Source: an uncultured Subdoligranulum sp.
GTDB taxonomy: Bacteria > Bacillota > Clostridia > Oscillospirales > Ruminococcaceae
Length of the DNA: 64,000 nt
Assembly: GCF_963931595.1 (NCBI RefSeq)
Contig: NZ_OZ007030.1
Coordinates: forward strand, 310,001 to 374,000
Direction: 5' to 3'
The notes under the pieces are model-generated. The model did not search any database and had not been told where the DNA came from. It saw only the letters and a list, made by a program, of their open reading frames with translations. This document shows positions 33,930-42,447 of this stretch, piece by piece (position 1 is the stretch's first letter; each line of letters opens with the position of its first letter). Both the position numbers and the translations under genes were made by a program.

Positions 33930-34597
33930 TGGCACAGCGCAAACCTTTGTGGAACAACCGCCCCCTCTTCGGGGCCCGGCAGCTGCTGGTGCTGGCCTAC
34001 CTGCTGGCGGTGGTGCTGTGGCTGGCGCGGGGCTTTGTGGGCAGCGCGGTGATGCTCAACTACAAACTCCGGGGCGAGATGCCCCAGCAGACGGTGCTCC
34101 CGGCGGACCTGACCACTGAGAGCTTCGCTCCCTACAGTTCCAACCAGTGGTGGACGCCCCCCGACGATGATCCCGACTGGTATCTTTCCACCGACAGCGA
34201 CCCCCATATCTACTGGCAGGGCCAGGGGTATATCGAGACGGTGAAACTCTACGCCGGGCACCGGCTGCCCCCGGGTGGGGTGGCGCTCTACTACCTGCTG
34301 CCCGGCCAGACCGACTACTCCGAGACCCAGAAAGTCTACGCCACCGTCACCGAGGCGGGGGAGTACACCTTTGACCTGGGCGGCCGGTGGGTGACGGGGC
34401 TGCGCATCGACCCCGACAGCGTGGGCGGTGTGCCCACCCTCTTCGGCGGCATTGAGCTGAATCCGCCCGCTCCCTGGTACACCCGCTTCCTGCCGGATGG
34501 CGGGCAGTGGCTGGTACTGCTCTTTGTGCCGGCGGTGGCAGTGGCCGCCGCGGCGCTGGTGCTCTCCCTTTTTGGGAAGGACGAGCCCGAGGACTGA
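33929..34597 (+). CDS. Two-TM protein with extracytoplasmic beta domain B1
   Basis: The 222-aa protein has one membrane segment near residues 18-40, an external domain of about 140 residues rich in beta-strand pattern (VALYYLLPGQTDYSETQKVY, GLRIDPDSV) and a second membrane segment near the C-terminus. The stop of A1 and the ATG here overlap (TGATG), so the two proteins are made together. It is paralogous to the protein at 36706 and always follows a large GT-C-like partner in this locus. The jelly-roll-like external domain might bind the growing glycan. Not recognised as any named family. Confidence 0.8.
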   Translation: MAQRKPLWNNRPLFGARQLLVLAYLLAVVLWLARGFVGSAVMLNYKLRGEMPQQTVLPADLTTESFAPYSSNQWWTPPDDDPDWYLSTDSDPHIYWQGQGYIETVKLYAGHRLPPGGVALYYLLPGQTDYSETQKVYATVTEAGEYTFDLGGRWVTGLRIDPDSVGGVPTLFGGIELNPPAPWYTRFLPDGGQWLVLLFVPAVAVAAAALVLSLFGKDEPED

Positions 34598-34618
34598 CAA
34601 AACACGAAGGAGAATCCC

Positions 34619-36709
34619 ATGGAATTGCTCTGCGTACTGGCGGTGATGCTGGCCCTCTTCCTGGCCTGCGCCGCGCTGACGCTCAAAGCCCGGGTGCCGG
34701 CGGGACTGGCCCCGCTGACCGCCCTTTCCGCCATCGTGGCGTTGTTCACGCTGGCCGGTATGGCCGGGTTGCTCTTGCCGGCGGCCTGGGCGGTGTATGC
34801 CCTCTGTGTGGCGGGGGGCGTCTGGGCGCTGTGGCCCCGCAAGGGCGCCAAACCGGACTGGAAGGCCCTTTTCACCCCCGGCAGTGTGCTCTTCTGGGCC
34901 ATGGCGCTGGCCTTCGCCGTCTATTTCTTTGTCCGCCAGCCTTTGGCCACCGGCTACGATGAGTTGAGCCTCTGGAGCATGGCCGTCAAGGTCACCAAGG
35001 TGGACAACAGCCTTTATTCCACCGCCACCCTGGGCACCCCCTGGGCGGTGACTCAGAACCCCGGCCTGCCGCTGCTCAGCTACTTCTTCCAGTTCTTCGG
35101 CCACTACGCCGACTGGAAAAACTACCTGGCCTACGACGCCCTCTATTTTGCCTGCTTCGGCGCGGTGATCAGCGCCCTGCCCTGGGGCAAATGGCGGGTG
35201 GCGGTGCCGCTGGCGGCGGTGCTGTGGTGCACCCCCTTCTTCTTTACCATCTATAACCACACCATCTACCTGGCCGACACCTACCTGACCACCTACGGCG
35301 ACGTGCCGGCGGGTCTGGTCTTTGGCGGGGCGGTGGCTGCCTGGCTGGCCCTGCGCCAGACCGACGGTCCCCGGTGGGCGGTGCTGCCGGTGCTGGCATT
35401 GGCGGCCAACCTCAAGGCCAACGACTTTGTATTGAGCCTGGCCGCGGCGGGGCTCATTGTGGTGGACCTCTGGTTCTTCTGCGACGGCCCCTTCCGGCAG
35501 GGCATTGTCCGCCGCACCGGACTGGCGGCGGCCTGCTTCGCCGCCCCCATGGCGGTCTACTACCTCTGGAACGTGCGGTACGTGGGCTGGCTGGTGGCCC
35601 GCAACAGCGATTCCGGCGGCGTGGGCGAGACTTCGGCCGCCCTCTCCGACGTGGTGGTCAACGGCGTGAAAATCCTGCTGGGCCAGCCGGTGGAGGGCTT
35701 CTTTGCCCAGCGGCAGCCCCAGTTCCTTAAGGCCATGGCCGATATGGGCCACCAGTTCTGGACCAGTGACGGAAAACTCAGCATGATCGGCCAGGGCCGC
35801 AACGTGGTGGTGCTGATCCTGCTGCTCTTTGTGGTGGCCTTTGTGGTGGCGGCAGGCTGGAAGCTCCGGGCGCGCATCGCCGCCCTGGCGGTGCTGTCCA
35901 CCCTCTGCTTTGCGGGCTACAACCTGATGCTGGCTCTCAGCTACGGCTTCATCTTCAAGCCCTTCCAGGCGGAAAGCCTCCAGGACTACAACCGCTACAT
36001 CTACAGCTATTACATCGGCTGGTTCCTCATCGCGGTGGCCTGCCTTGCCACGGCGCTGCTGCCCCAGCTGGAAAAATCCCTGCAAACCATCCGTGAAAAG
36101 GACGGCCCCACGGCGGTCTTCCGCGCAAAACTTTGCACCCCCCGCTGGGGGCTGGCGGGGCAGGGGGCGGTGCTGGTGCTGGCGGCGGCCATGCTGCTGC
36201 GCCAGGGGCAGCTGGTGCTGCCCCAGCTCAGCGTGCTGGGCTTCGCGGACAGCGAATTCTCCGACCGGCGCACCATCCGGGCCGAGGCGGAGCTGGTCTG
36301 CAGCTATCTGACCCCCGACGACAGGGTCTTCTTCGTCAGCCAGGGGGACAACGGCGAGCGGTGGTTCTCGGCGGTGTTTGACTTTTACCCCTACCTGGTG
36401 GATTATTCCGGCGTGGTGTCCACCATGGTGGGCGGCGGCGGCGAGCTGGGCCTGCCGGAATTGCAGCCCACCGAGGAGGGCCCCAAACAGACCTACTACC
36501 ACGGCTTCACCGCCGAAGAGCTGGACTCCATCGTGCGGGGCAACGGCTGCACCGTGCTGTATCTACAAAAAATCGACGACATTTTTGTGCAAAGCTACCA
36601 GGACCTCTTCACCGACGGTCTGGAAGGAGCGCTCTCGGGGCAGACGCTGCTCTACCGGGTGACCGAGGACGGCTTTGCCCCCATGGAAATGGAGGTGACC
36701 GCCTCGTGA
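34619..36709 (+). CDS. Large polytopic GT-C-like membrane protein A2
   Basis: The 696-aa protein is a diverged copy of A1: TGYDELSLWSMAVKV replaces TQWDEFTAWGLAPKM after the first membrane region, DYNRYIYSYYIGW replaces DYDRYLTPYYQAW, RVFFVSQGDNGERW replaces RVLVLSQGDDATRW, and both end in a similar 'FxDGLEG / FEGGL' segment. About 12 membrane segments are followed by a soluble C-terminus of about 140 residues. AAGGAG lies 8 nt before the ATG. Retention of the acidic pair argues that it is an active enzyme with different specificity, not a decayed duplicate. Substrate unknown. Confidence 0.8.
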   Translation: MELLCVLAVMLALFLACAALTLKARVPAGLAPLTALSAIVALFTLAGMAGLLLPAAWAVYALCVAGGVWALWPRKGAKPDWKALFTPGSVLFWAMALAFAVYFFVRQPLATGYDELSLWSMAVKVTKVDNSLYSTATLGTPWAVTQNPGLPLLSYFFQFFGHYADWKNYLAYDALYFACFGAVISALPWGKWRVAVPLAAVLWCTPFFFTIYNHTIYLADTYLTTYGDVPAGLVFGGAVAAWLALRQTDGPRWAVLPVLALAANLKANDFVLSLAAAGLIVVDLWFFCDGPFRQGIVRRTGLAAACFAAPMAVYYLWNVRYVGWLVARNSDSGGVGETSAALSDVVVNGVKILLGQPVEGFFAQRQPQFLKAMADMGHQFWTSDGKLSMIGQGRNVVVLILLLFVVAFVVAAGWKLRARIAALAVLSTLCFAGYNLMLALSYGFIFKPFQAESLQDYNRYIYSYYIGWFLIAVACLATALLPQLEKSLQTIREKDGPTAVFRAKLCTPRWGLAGQGAVLVLAAAMLLRQGQLVLPQLSVLGFADSEFSDRRTIRAEAELVCSYLTPDDRVFFVSQGDNGERWFSAVFDFYPYLVDYSGVVSTMVGGGGELGLPELQPTEEGPKQTYYHGFTAEELDSIVRGNGCTVLYLQKIDDIFVQSYQDLFTDGLEGALSGQTLLYRVTEDGFAPMEMEVTAS

Positions 36710-37371
36710 AAACACTGCAACGCTGGTTTTCCCGCCGGGGCGCCCTGCCGCTGACCTGTTATCTGGCAGCGGTGGCCCTCTGGCTGGTGCTGGGGGCGGT
36801 GCACTGGGGCAGTGACGCCCTGGCCCGCAGCGCCGGCACCATGTACGAGGCGGAGATCCCCGTCACCGACTGGCAGCTGGCCGGGCTCACCGATGCCGGC
36901 AGCACGGCGGAGAGCGCCGCCCTCACCACCACCGACGGCGACCCCCAGATGATCCTGGAGGATGTGTCGGGCATGGTGGTGCGCACCGTGAGCTACGCCG
37001 TGGAATTTGACGGCGACGCCCGGGAGATGTGCCTCTACTACACCACCCAGGTGGGGCAGGACTACAGCCAGGACCGCCGGGTCTTCCCGGAATCCCTGGG
37101 GGATGGGCGGTATCTCTACACGCTGCCCCGCACCACCATCGTGGCGCTGCGGCTGGACCCCTGCAGTCCCGACGCCAACAAGAAGGTGGGGCTGACCTTC
37201 ACTCCGGGCACCATCACCCTCAACGCCCCCGAAACGCTGCCCGCCGTCTGGCAGTACTTTGTGCCCAACTGGTACCAGGCCTTCTGCCTGGTGCTCTACC
37301 CGGCGCTGGCCGCAGCGGCTTTCAGCTGGCTGCGGGCGGTCTGGCGGGCGCTGCGCCGCAAAACCGTATAA
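36706..37371 (+). CDS. Two-TM protein with extracytoplasmic beta domain B2
   Basis: The 221-aa paralogue of B1 starts at a GTG that overlaps the stop of A2 (GTGA), with GGAGGTG 9 nt upstream. It has membrane segments near residues 15-38 and 185-208. The external domain keeps the B1 pattern: CLYYTTQVGQDYSQDRRVF against ALYYLLPGQTDYSETQKVY, and ALRLDPCSP against GLRIDPDSV. It is the last gene of the operon. The repeated A-B order suggests that each B protein serves its own A protein. Confidence 0.8.
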   Translation: MKTLQRWFSRRGALPLTCYLAAVALWLVLGAVHWGSDALARSAGTMYEAEIPVTDWQLAGLTDAGSTAESAALTTTDGDPQMILEDVSGMVVRTVSYAVEFDGDAREMCLYYTTQVGQDYSQDRRVFPESLGDGRYLYTLPRTTIVALRLDPCSPDANKKVGLTFTPGTITLNAPETLPAVWQYFVPNWYQAFCLVLYPALAAAAFSWLRAVWRALRRKTV

Positions 37372-37380
37372 ACGTAAAAA

Positions 37381-37405
37381 AATCCACCCCGGATTGGGGT
37401 GGATT
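37381..37405. terminator. Bidirectional terminator
   Basis: A 10-bp stem AATCCACCCC-ggatt-GGGGTGGATT with A-run before and T-run after lies between converging operons. Confidence 0.94.
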
Positions 37406-37420
37406 TTTTCTGTCCGGGTT

Positions 37421-38410
37421 TCAGGTGATTTTCAAAGCCCGCTGCACACGGTACACAGCGTATTGGAACAGCCCCACGATGAGGCTGCATTCCACCCAGA
37501 TGTAGTTGGGCAGGTTGCGCCAGTGGAATTTCGGTTTGTTCACCCTGGGCAGGGCCACCTTGGCTTCCGCAAAGCCCTTGGCGTAGTCGCCGCCGAACCC
37601 CCGCAGCCGGAACATCACCACTTTCAAAAGATACCCCAGCAGCATGGGGATAAAGTTGAGGATCAGCATGACCAGCGGCTGGTTTTTGTAGGGCAGCAAA
37701 ATGCTGTTGCGGCCGCTCTGGATGCTCTTGAAGGGATTGTACCGCACGGCGCCGGTGGTGGCACCGCAGATGTGGCGGCAGCGGGCGGTGGGGCAGTAGA
37801 CGTTCTTGTAGCCGAAGTTGTTGGCCCGCCAGGACAGGTCCACGTCCTCGTAGTAGGCGAAGAACAGCTCGTCAAAGACGCCGATCTCGTCCAGAATGGA
37901 CTTGCGGTAGAGAGCCGCCCCGCCGCAGGCGCTGAACACCCGGCAGGGCTTTGTGTAGCGGCTGGCCTTCAGGCCGTCCCCCCGCTTGCAGGCAAAACCC
38001 AGGATCGTCACATAGTCGCCGGCGTCGTCCGCCAGTTCCGGCTCGTAGTACCGCAGCATCAGACTGCTGACCGCAAAGATTCTGGGGTCAGCGTCGGCGG
38101 TTTTCAGCAGTTCCGCCAGCCAGTCCGGCTCGGCGAAGGCGTCGTTGTTGAACAGCACCACATACTCGCCTTTGGCGATGGCAATGCCCTGGTTCACCGC
38201 GTGGGAAAACCCGGTGTTGGTGGCGTTCTCGATGAGGGTGTAGCGGTCTCGGCCGCGGTAGCTGCGGGCGATTTCCAGGCTCTCGTCGGTGGAACCGTTG
38301 TCGATGACGATGAGCTCAAAGTCCTGTTCGGTCTGGGCCCAGACCGATTCAATGGAATCCCGCAGCCAGCCCGCGCCGTTCAGGTTGGGGATGATGACCG
38401 ATGCTTTCAT
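37421..38410 (-). CDS. Family 2 glycosyltransferase (rhamnosyltransferase-like)
   Basis: The 329-aa GT2 enzyme has the nucleotide-binding N-terminus SVIIPNLNGAGWL and VIDNGSTDES, the metal-binding acidic motif LFNNDAFAEPDWL (NND in place of DXD, common in WbbL-type enzymes) and the acceptor-side EDVDLSWR. A hydrophobic stretch near residues 260-285 suggests loose membrane attachment. It adds a sugar to a surface polysaccharide or rhamnan. AAGGAG precedes the ATG. It is the last gene of a three-gene minus-strand unit with Lrp and the zinc-ribbon protein and lies back to back with the glycan operon, although on the other strand. Confidence 0.92.
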   Translation of the reverse strand: MKASVIIPNLNGAGWLRDSIESVWAQTEQDFELIVIDNGSTDESLEIARSYRGRDRYTLIENATNTGFSHAVNQGIAIAKGEYVVLFNNDAFAEPDWLAELLKTADADPRIFAVSSLMLRYYEPELADDAGDYVTILGFACKRGDGLKASRYTKPCRVFSACGGAALYRKSILDEIGVFDELFFAYYEDVDLSWRANNFGYKNVYCPTARCRHICGATTGAVRYNPFKSIQSGRNSILLPYKNQPLVMLILNFIPMLLGYLLKVVMFRLRGFGGDYAKGFAEAKVALPRVNKPKFHWRNLPNYIWVECSLIVGLFQYAVYRVQRALKIT

Positions 38411-38429
38411 GGTATCTCCTTGTTGGGGG

Positions 38430-38828
38430 TCAGTAGGCGTAGTAGGGGGTGACGGTCAACCGTGCCACCGAGGTCAGCGCCAGCACCAGGCAGAGCAGCG
38501 CCACCACCACGGCCACGATGAGGGTGCGGATCAGCCAGGCCTGGGCCAGCCGCTTGCGGGCGGGCTTTGTACCGAAGCCGAAACTCCACACCAGCGAGAG
38601 GATGAACCCCACCACCGGGATGGCAAAGAGCAGCAGTGTGCCCAGGGTGGCCCACTCGGAGAGAGCCGGCACCGGCTCCTCCGGCCGGGTATGGACCTCT
38701 TCGGTGTAGCGGGCTTCGGTCCGGGGCGCCGGGGCGGCCTGGGGTTCTGGCGGCAGCGGGGTGCCGCACTGGGGACAGCGGTCGGCGTCAAAGGGAGCCA
38801 GCAGACCGCAGTTTTTGCAGTAACGCAT
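38430..38828 (-). CDS. Zinc-ribbon membrane protein
   Basis: The 132-aa protein starts with a zinc ribbon (CKNCG...CPQCG, four Cys within the first 25 residues), then a Pro/Ala/Glu-rich linker to about residue 55, then two hydrophobic segments (about 60-80 and 95-120). This is a common layout in Firmicutes of unknown role. Spacing to both neighbours is under 20 bp, so it is co-transcribed with lrp and the glycosyltransferase. AGGTTTTTCCC precedes the ATG. Confidence 0.8.
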   Translation of the reverse strand: MRYCKNCGLLAPFDADRCPQCGTPLPPEPQAAPAPRTEARYTEEVHTRPEEPVPALSEWATLGTLLLFAIPVVGFILSLVWSFGFGTKPARKRLAQAWLIRTLIVAVVVALLCLVLALTSVARLTVTPYYAY

Positions 38829-38843
38829 GGGAAAAACCTCCGT

Positions 38844-39275
38844 TCAGTCCAGCGCCAGTTTGCGGTCGAGCTGGGTGTTGAGAATGATCTGGGTGTTGGT
38901 GGAACCCAGTTTCTGCATCTTGGTCAGCAGATGTTCCAGCGCGTCGATGTCGGTGCAGCTCACCTTTACAATAAAATTGTAGCTGCCCGTCACCCGGAAG
39001 CACTGCAGCACCTGGGGTTCCTGCTCGATCATGGCCAGAAAGCTGGCCCGGGTGGCGGCGTCCACCAGCACCGAGATCAGAGCCTCCACCCGGGCGGGGG
39101 CGCCGGGATGGCGCACGATCACCGTGTAGCCGCCGATGATGCCCTCCTGTTCCAGGCGGTGGATGCGGCTGGATACCGCCGGACTGGTCAGACTGACCCG
39201 CTGGGCGATGTCTTTGACGGGCATACGTGCATTTTCAGCCAGAAGCTGCAGAATTTTATGGTCCAGATCATCCAT
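38844..39275 (-). CDS. Lrp/AsnC-family transcriptional regulator
   Basis: The 143-aa regulator has an N-terminal winged helix (about 1-60; ARMPVKDIAQRVSLTSPAVS) and a C-terminal RAM effector domain (about 65-140; VTGSYNFIVKVSCTD). Members bind amino acids and form octamers. Length is normal. AGGTTTTCGATTC precedes the ATG at 39275. The upstream region is AT-rich and bears no clear promoter on the minus strand. Which genes it controls is not evident; autoregulation is common in the family. Confidence 0.94.
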   Translation of the reverse strand: MDDLDHKILQLLAENARMPVKDIAQRVSLTSPAVSSRIHRLEQEGIIGGYTVIVRHPGAPARVEALISVLVDAATRASFLAMIEQEPQVLQCFRVTGSYNFIVKVSCTDIDALEHLLTKMQKLGSTNTQIILNTQLDRKLALD

Positions 39276-39455
39276 GAATCGAAAACCTCGTTTTCATATT
39301 TGTATAATGCGCACAAAAAAATAAAATGAAGTAAAGTGCCGTTGTGCGGTTTGAACAAAGGTACAAAAGTCTGCTTTTTGAACACCAAACTAAATTAAAT
39401 TAAGCATTTATGCAAACATTATAATATTTTGAAAAAGAAAATACAAGTGCGGCGT

Positions 39456-39483
39456 TTGACAAATTAAGAATAAAAGCTATAAT
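39456..39483 (+). promoter_or_regulatory. Strong promoter before the MarR-ABC unit
   Basis: TTGACA (39456-39461), 16 bp, TATAAT (39478-39483) within AT-rich DNA. Confidence 0.85.
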
Positions 39484-39484
39484 A

Positions 39485-39495
39485 ATAACTGTTAT
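39485..39495. promoter_or_regulatory. Palindromic operator over the transcription start
   Basis: ATAAC-t-GTTAT sits right after the -10. A related half-site (TAGTTATCATA) occurs at about 39683-39693, before the marR gene. Both may be bound by the MarR protein encoded downstream. Confidence 0.6.
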
Positions 39496-39577
39496 CAATC
39501 ACGACATTCTCTGACCTTTATATACTTTCCCACCCCTCTATGCACAGAAGCCCGCAGGTAACTGCGGGCTTTTGTGT
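39490..39577 (+). ncRNA. Candidate small RNA or attenuated leader
   Basis: A consensus promoter is followed within 90 nt by a terminator (stem AGCCCGCA 39549-39556 with TGCGGGCT 39563-39570, then TTTGTGTTGT). The region between has no start codon with a ribosome site, so the product is a short RNA. A second hairpin follows at 39635-39666. Either this is an independent small RNA, or both hairpins regulate read-through into marR and the exporter. Confidence 0.55.
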
Positions 39578-39634
39578 TGTATAAATTTCGCCCCGGGGCA
39601 CCGCCCAAATATGAATTTTTCGAAAACATTGCAA

Positions 39635-39666
39635 AGACCCTCTTGCAGAAAACGGCAGGAGGGTCT
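39635..39666 (+). terminator. Second terminator-like hairpin before marR
   Basis: A 12-bp stem with one T-G pair (39635-39646 with 39655-39666) is followed by ATTATTGC, a weak T-run. Confidence 0.65.
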
Positions 39667-39724
39667 ATTATTGCATCTTGTTAATAGTTATCATATGTTA
39701 AGTAAATGAAAGGGGGAGAACCGA

Positions 39725-40243
39725 ATGGCACAGAATCCCAGCAGTGAGTGGGAAGGTCTGATCCATTTTGTGGGCCGCCTGCGGGAGACCTCGGCCCGGG
39801 GCATCAAAGCGGCCCTGGCCGATGCGCCCAAGTGCCGGTTTGCCATGCTGGAGCGGCTCTACTACGCCATACACACCCACGGGCAGGAGGGCTCGATCTA
39901 CGTGAGCGACCTGGCCCGCATCACCCATAAACCGCTGCCGGCGGTGTCCCGGGGGCTGCGGCTTCTGGAGCAGGACGGCATGGTGGAGCGGGAAACCGAT
40001 TCCAAGGACCGGCGCAAGACGCTGGTGCGGATCACGCCGGCGGGCATGGAGGCGCTGCAGGGGTGCGAGGACGCCCTCAACGGCTATTTTGCCCGGGTGA
40101 TGGCGCGGCTGGAGCCGGAGCAGCTGGCCCGGATGCGGGAGATGCGGGATGTGCTCATCGACGCGCTGGAGGCGGAGGCAGCCGCCACCCTGAAACATGC
40201 CGAAATCCAAAAGGGAGGACCCGACCATGGGGAAGATTTTTAA
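39725..40243 (+). CDS. MarR-family regulator of the ABC exporter
   Basis: The 172-aa winged-helix protein has the MarR core: DLARITHKPLPAVSRGLRLL recognition region and the wing ETDSKDRRKTLVRITP (about 60-110). MarR proteins repress adjacent efflux genes and release DNA on binding a small molecule. The exporter gene starts before this one ends (overlap 17 bp), so it is the first gene of the unit. AAAGGGGGAG lies 8 nt before the ATG. The palindrome at 39485-39495 is a likely operator. Confidence 0.92.
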   Translation: MAQNPSSEWEGLIHFVGRLRETSARGIKAALADAPKCRFAMLERLYYAIHTHGQEGSIYVSDLARITHKPLPAVSRGLRLLEQDGMVERETDSKDRRKTLVRITPAGMEALQGCEDALNGYFARVMARLEPEQLARMREMRDVLIDALEAEAAATLKHAEIQKGGPDHGEDF

Positions 40244-42446
40244 GCAACTGGGCCGTCACTGGAAGGCCTGTCTGCTGGTGATCGCGCTGCTGGCGGTGCA
40301 GGCCTACTGCGACCTGTCGCTGCCCGACTACACCAGCAAGATCGTGGATGTGGGCATCCAGCAGGGCGGCATCGAAAGCCCGGTGCCCGATACCGTGCGG
40401 GATACCACCCTCCAGGCGCTGGAACTGCTCATGAACGAGCAGGACGCGGCGCTGGCGGAGCAGTGGTACTCCGAGCCCGACGAAAACGGCGTGCGCACCC
40501 TGGCCCGCGATGCCTCGGCAGCCATGCCGGAGCTGGAGCAGGCCTTCACCACGCCGGACATTGTGCTGTATATGGCGGCCGCCCAGCATGCGGCCACGGC
40601 CCAGGGGACCGGAGACACCGCCACCCCCGCCTGGACCGACCTGGACGCCGTGGCCACCCAGTTTGCCATGATGGCCCAGGCGCCGGACTTCAGCCGGGAT
40701 GCCGTCCAGCAGCAGCTGGCGGGGGCGATGGCCGCCGTGGATGACACGGTGGCCGAGAGCCTTTCCAGCCAGGCCATGCTGCTGGTGAGCCTGGAATACG
40801 AGGCCCAGGGCATCGCCCACGACGTGCAGATGGCCTACCTGTGGCGGGTGGGCCTGCAGATGCTGGGGCTTACGCTGCTCATGGTGGTGGTGGCCGTGGC
40901 GGTGGGCTTTGTGGCCTCCCGGGTGTCGGCGGCCATCGGCCGGGACCTGCGGCGGGATGTGTTTTCCACCGTCATCGGGTTCTCCCACGCCGAGATCGAG
41001 CAGTTCTCCACCGCTTCCCTCATCACCCGCACCACCAACGATATCCAGCAGGTGCAGTTCGTCTGCGTGATCCTTTTGCGCATGGTGGCCTACGCCCCCA
41101 TTCTGGGCATCGGCGGCATCGTCCATGTGGCCCGCAGCGAGACGGGTCTTACCTGGATCACCTTCCTGGCGGTGGTGGCGCTGCTGCTCCTCATCGGGGT
41201 GCTCATGCGCATCGCCATGCCCAAGTTCAAGCTCATGCAGACGCTGGTGGACCGGCTTAACCTGGTCAGCCGGGAGATTCTCACCGGCATCATGCCGGTG
41301 CGCGCCTTCAGCCGGGAAGCCTTTGAGGAGCAGCGGTTCGACAAGGCCAACCGCGACCTCATGCAGACCCAGCTCTTCACCAACCGCACCATGGCCGGTC
41401 TGATGCCCTTCATGACCCTCATCATGAACGGCACCAGCCTGCTCATCGTCTGGTTCGGCGGCAAGGCCATGGACCTGGGCACCATGCAGGTGGGCGAGAT
41501 GATCGCCTTCATCACCTACACCATGCAGATCGTCATGTCCTTCCTCATGCTGGCCATGGTGGCGGTGCTGCTGCCCCGGGCCGGTGTGGCGGCCGACCGC
41601 ATCTACGAGGTGCTGCGCACCCCCGCCACCATCCATGACCCGACGCCGGAGGTGGCCGAAAAGGCCAAGGCCCGCACCCACTGGGACGGCGTGGTGCAGT
41701 TTGAGGATGTGAGTTTCCGCTATCCCGGCGCCGACGATGACGCGCTGGAACACATCAGCTTCACGGCCAAGCCCGGCGAGACCACCGCCATCATCGGTTC
41801 CACCGGCTGCGGCAAATCCACCCTGCTCAACCTGATCCCCCGCTTCTACGATGTGACGGGCGGTCGGGTGACCATCGACGGGGTGGACGTGCGGGACCTG
41901 CCCCAGCAGACCCTCCATGACCTGCTGGGCTATGTGCCCCAGAAGGGGGTGCTGTTCAGCGGCACCATCGAATCCAACCTGAAATTCGGCGGCCCCGCCA
42001 TCACCGACGGGGACGTGCAGGAGGCTGCGGCCATCGCCCAGGCCACCGACTTTATCGAAGCCAAACCCGAGGGCTTCCGGAGCCCCATCGCCCAGGGCGG
42101 CAGCAATGTGTCGGGCGGGCAGAAGCAGCGGCTTTCCATCGCCCGGGCCATCGCCAAGCATCCCCGGATCTATCTTTTTGACGACAGTTTCTCGGCGCTG
42201 GACTACAAAACCGACGTGGCCCTGCGCCGCGCCCTGAAAGCCCGCACCGACAACGCCACCGTGCTCATTGTGGCGCAGCGCATCTCCACGGTGCTCCACG
42301 CCAACCAGATCCTCGTGCTGGACGAGGGCAAAGTGGTGGGCAAGGGCACCCACGCCCAGCTGCTGGAAAGCTGCCCCGAATACCGGGAGATCGCCCGCAG
42401 CCAGCTGAGCCAGAAGGAACTGGGCTTACCGAAGGAGGATGATTGA
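40227..42446 (+). CDS. Heterodimeric ABC exporter, degenerate-site subunit with large external loop
   Basis: The 739-aa half-transporter has a membrane domain then a nucleotide-binding domain. Walker A is GSTGCGKST, signature NVSGGQKQR, Walker B IYLFDDSFSALD. The catalytic Glu after Walker B is Asp here, the mark of the inactive site in heterodimeric exporters such as BmrCD, LmrCD and TM287/288. Between membrane segment 1 (about 13-33) and 2 (about 205-228) lies an unusual external insert of about 165 residues. The start at 40227 follows GGGAGG by 8 nt and overlaps marR. It pairs with the next gene to expel drugs or lipids. Confidence 0.92.
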   Translation: MGKIFKQLGRHWKACLLVIALLAVQAYCDLSLPDYTSKIVDVGIQQGGIESPVPDTVRDTTLQALELLMNEQDAALAEQWYSEPDENGVRTLARDASAAMPELEQAFTTPDIVLYMAAAQHAATAQGTGDTATPAWTDLDAVATQFAMMAQAPDFSRDAVQQQLAGAMAAVDDTVAESLSSQAMLLVSLEYEAQGIAHDVQMAYLWRVGLQMLGLTLLMVVVAVAVGFVASRVSAAIGRDLRRDVFSTVIGFSHAEIEQFSTASLITRTTNDIQQVQFVCVILLRMVAYAPILGIGGIVHVARSETGLTWITFLAVVALLLLIGVLMRIAMPKFKLMQTLVDRLNLVSREILTGIMPVRAFSREAFEEQRFDKANRDLMQTQLFTNRTMAGLMPFMTLIMNGTSLLIVWFGGKAMDLGTMQVGEMIAFITYTMQIVMSFLMLAMVAVLLPRAGVAADRIYEVLRTPATIHDPTPEVAEKAKARTHWDGVVQFEDVSFRYPGADDDALEHISFTAKPGETTAIIGSTGCGKSTLLNLIPRFYDVTGGRVTIDGVDVRDLPQQTLHDLLGYVPQKGVLFSGTIESNLKFGGPAITDGDVQEAAAIAQATDFIEAKPEGFRSPIAQGGSNVSGGQKQRLSIARAIAKHPRIYLFDDSFSALDYKTDVALRRALKARTDNATVLIVAQRISTVLHANQILVLDEGKVVGKGTHAQLLESCPEYREIARSQLSQKELGLPKEDD

Positions 42447-42447
42447 T

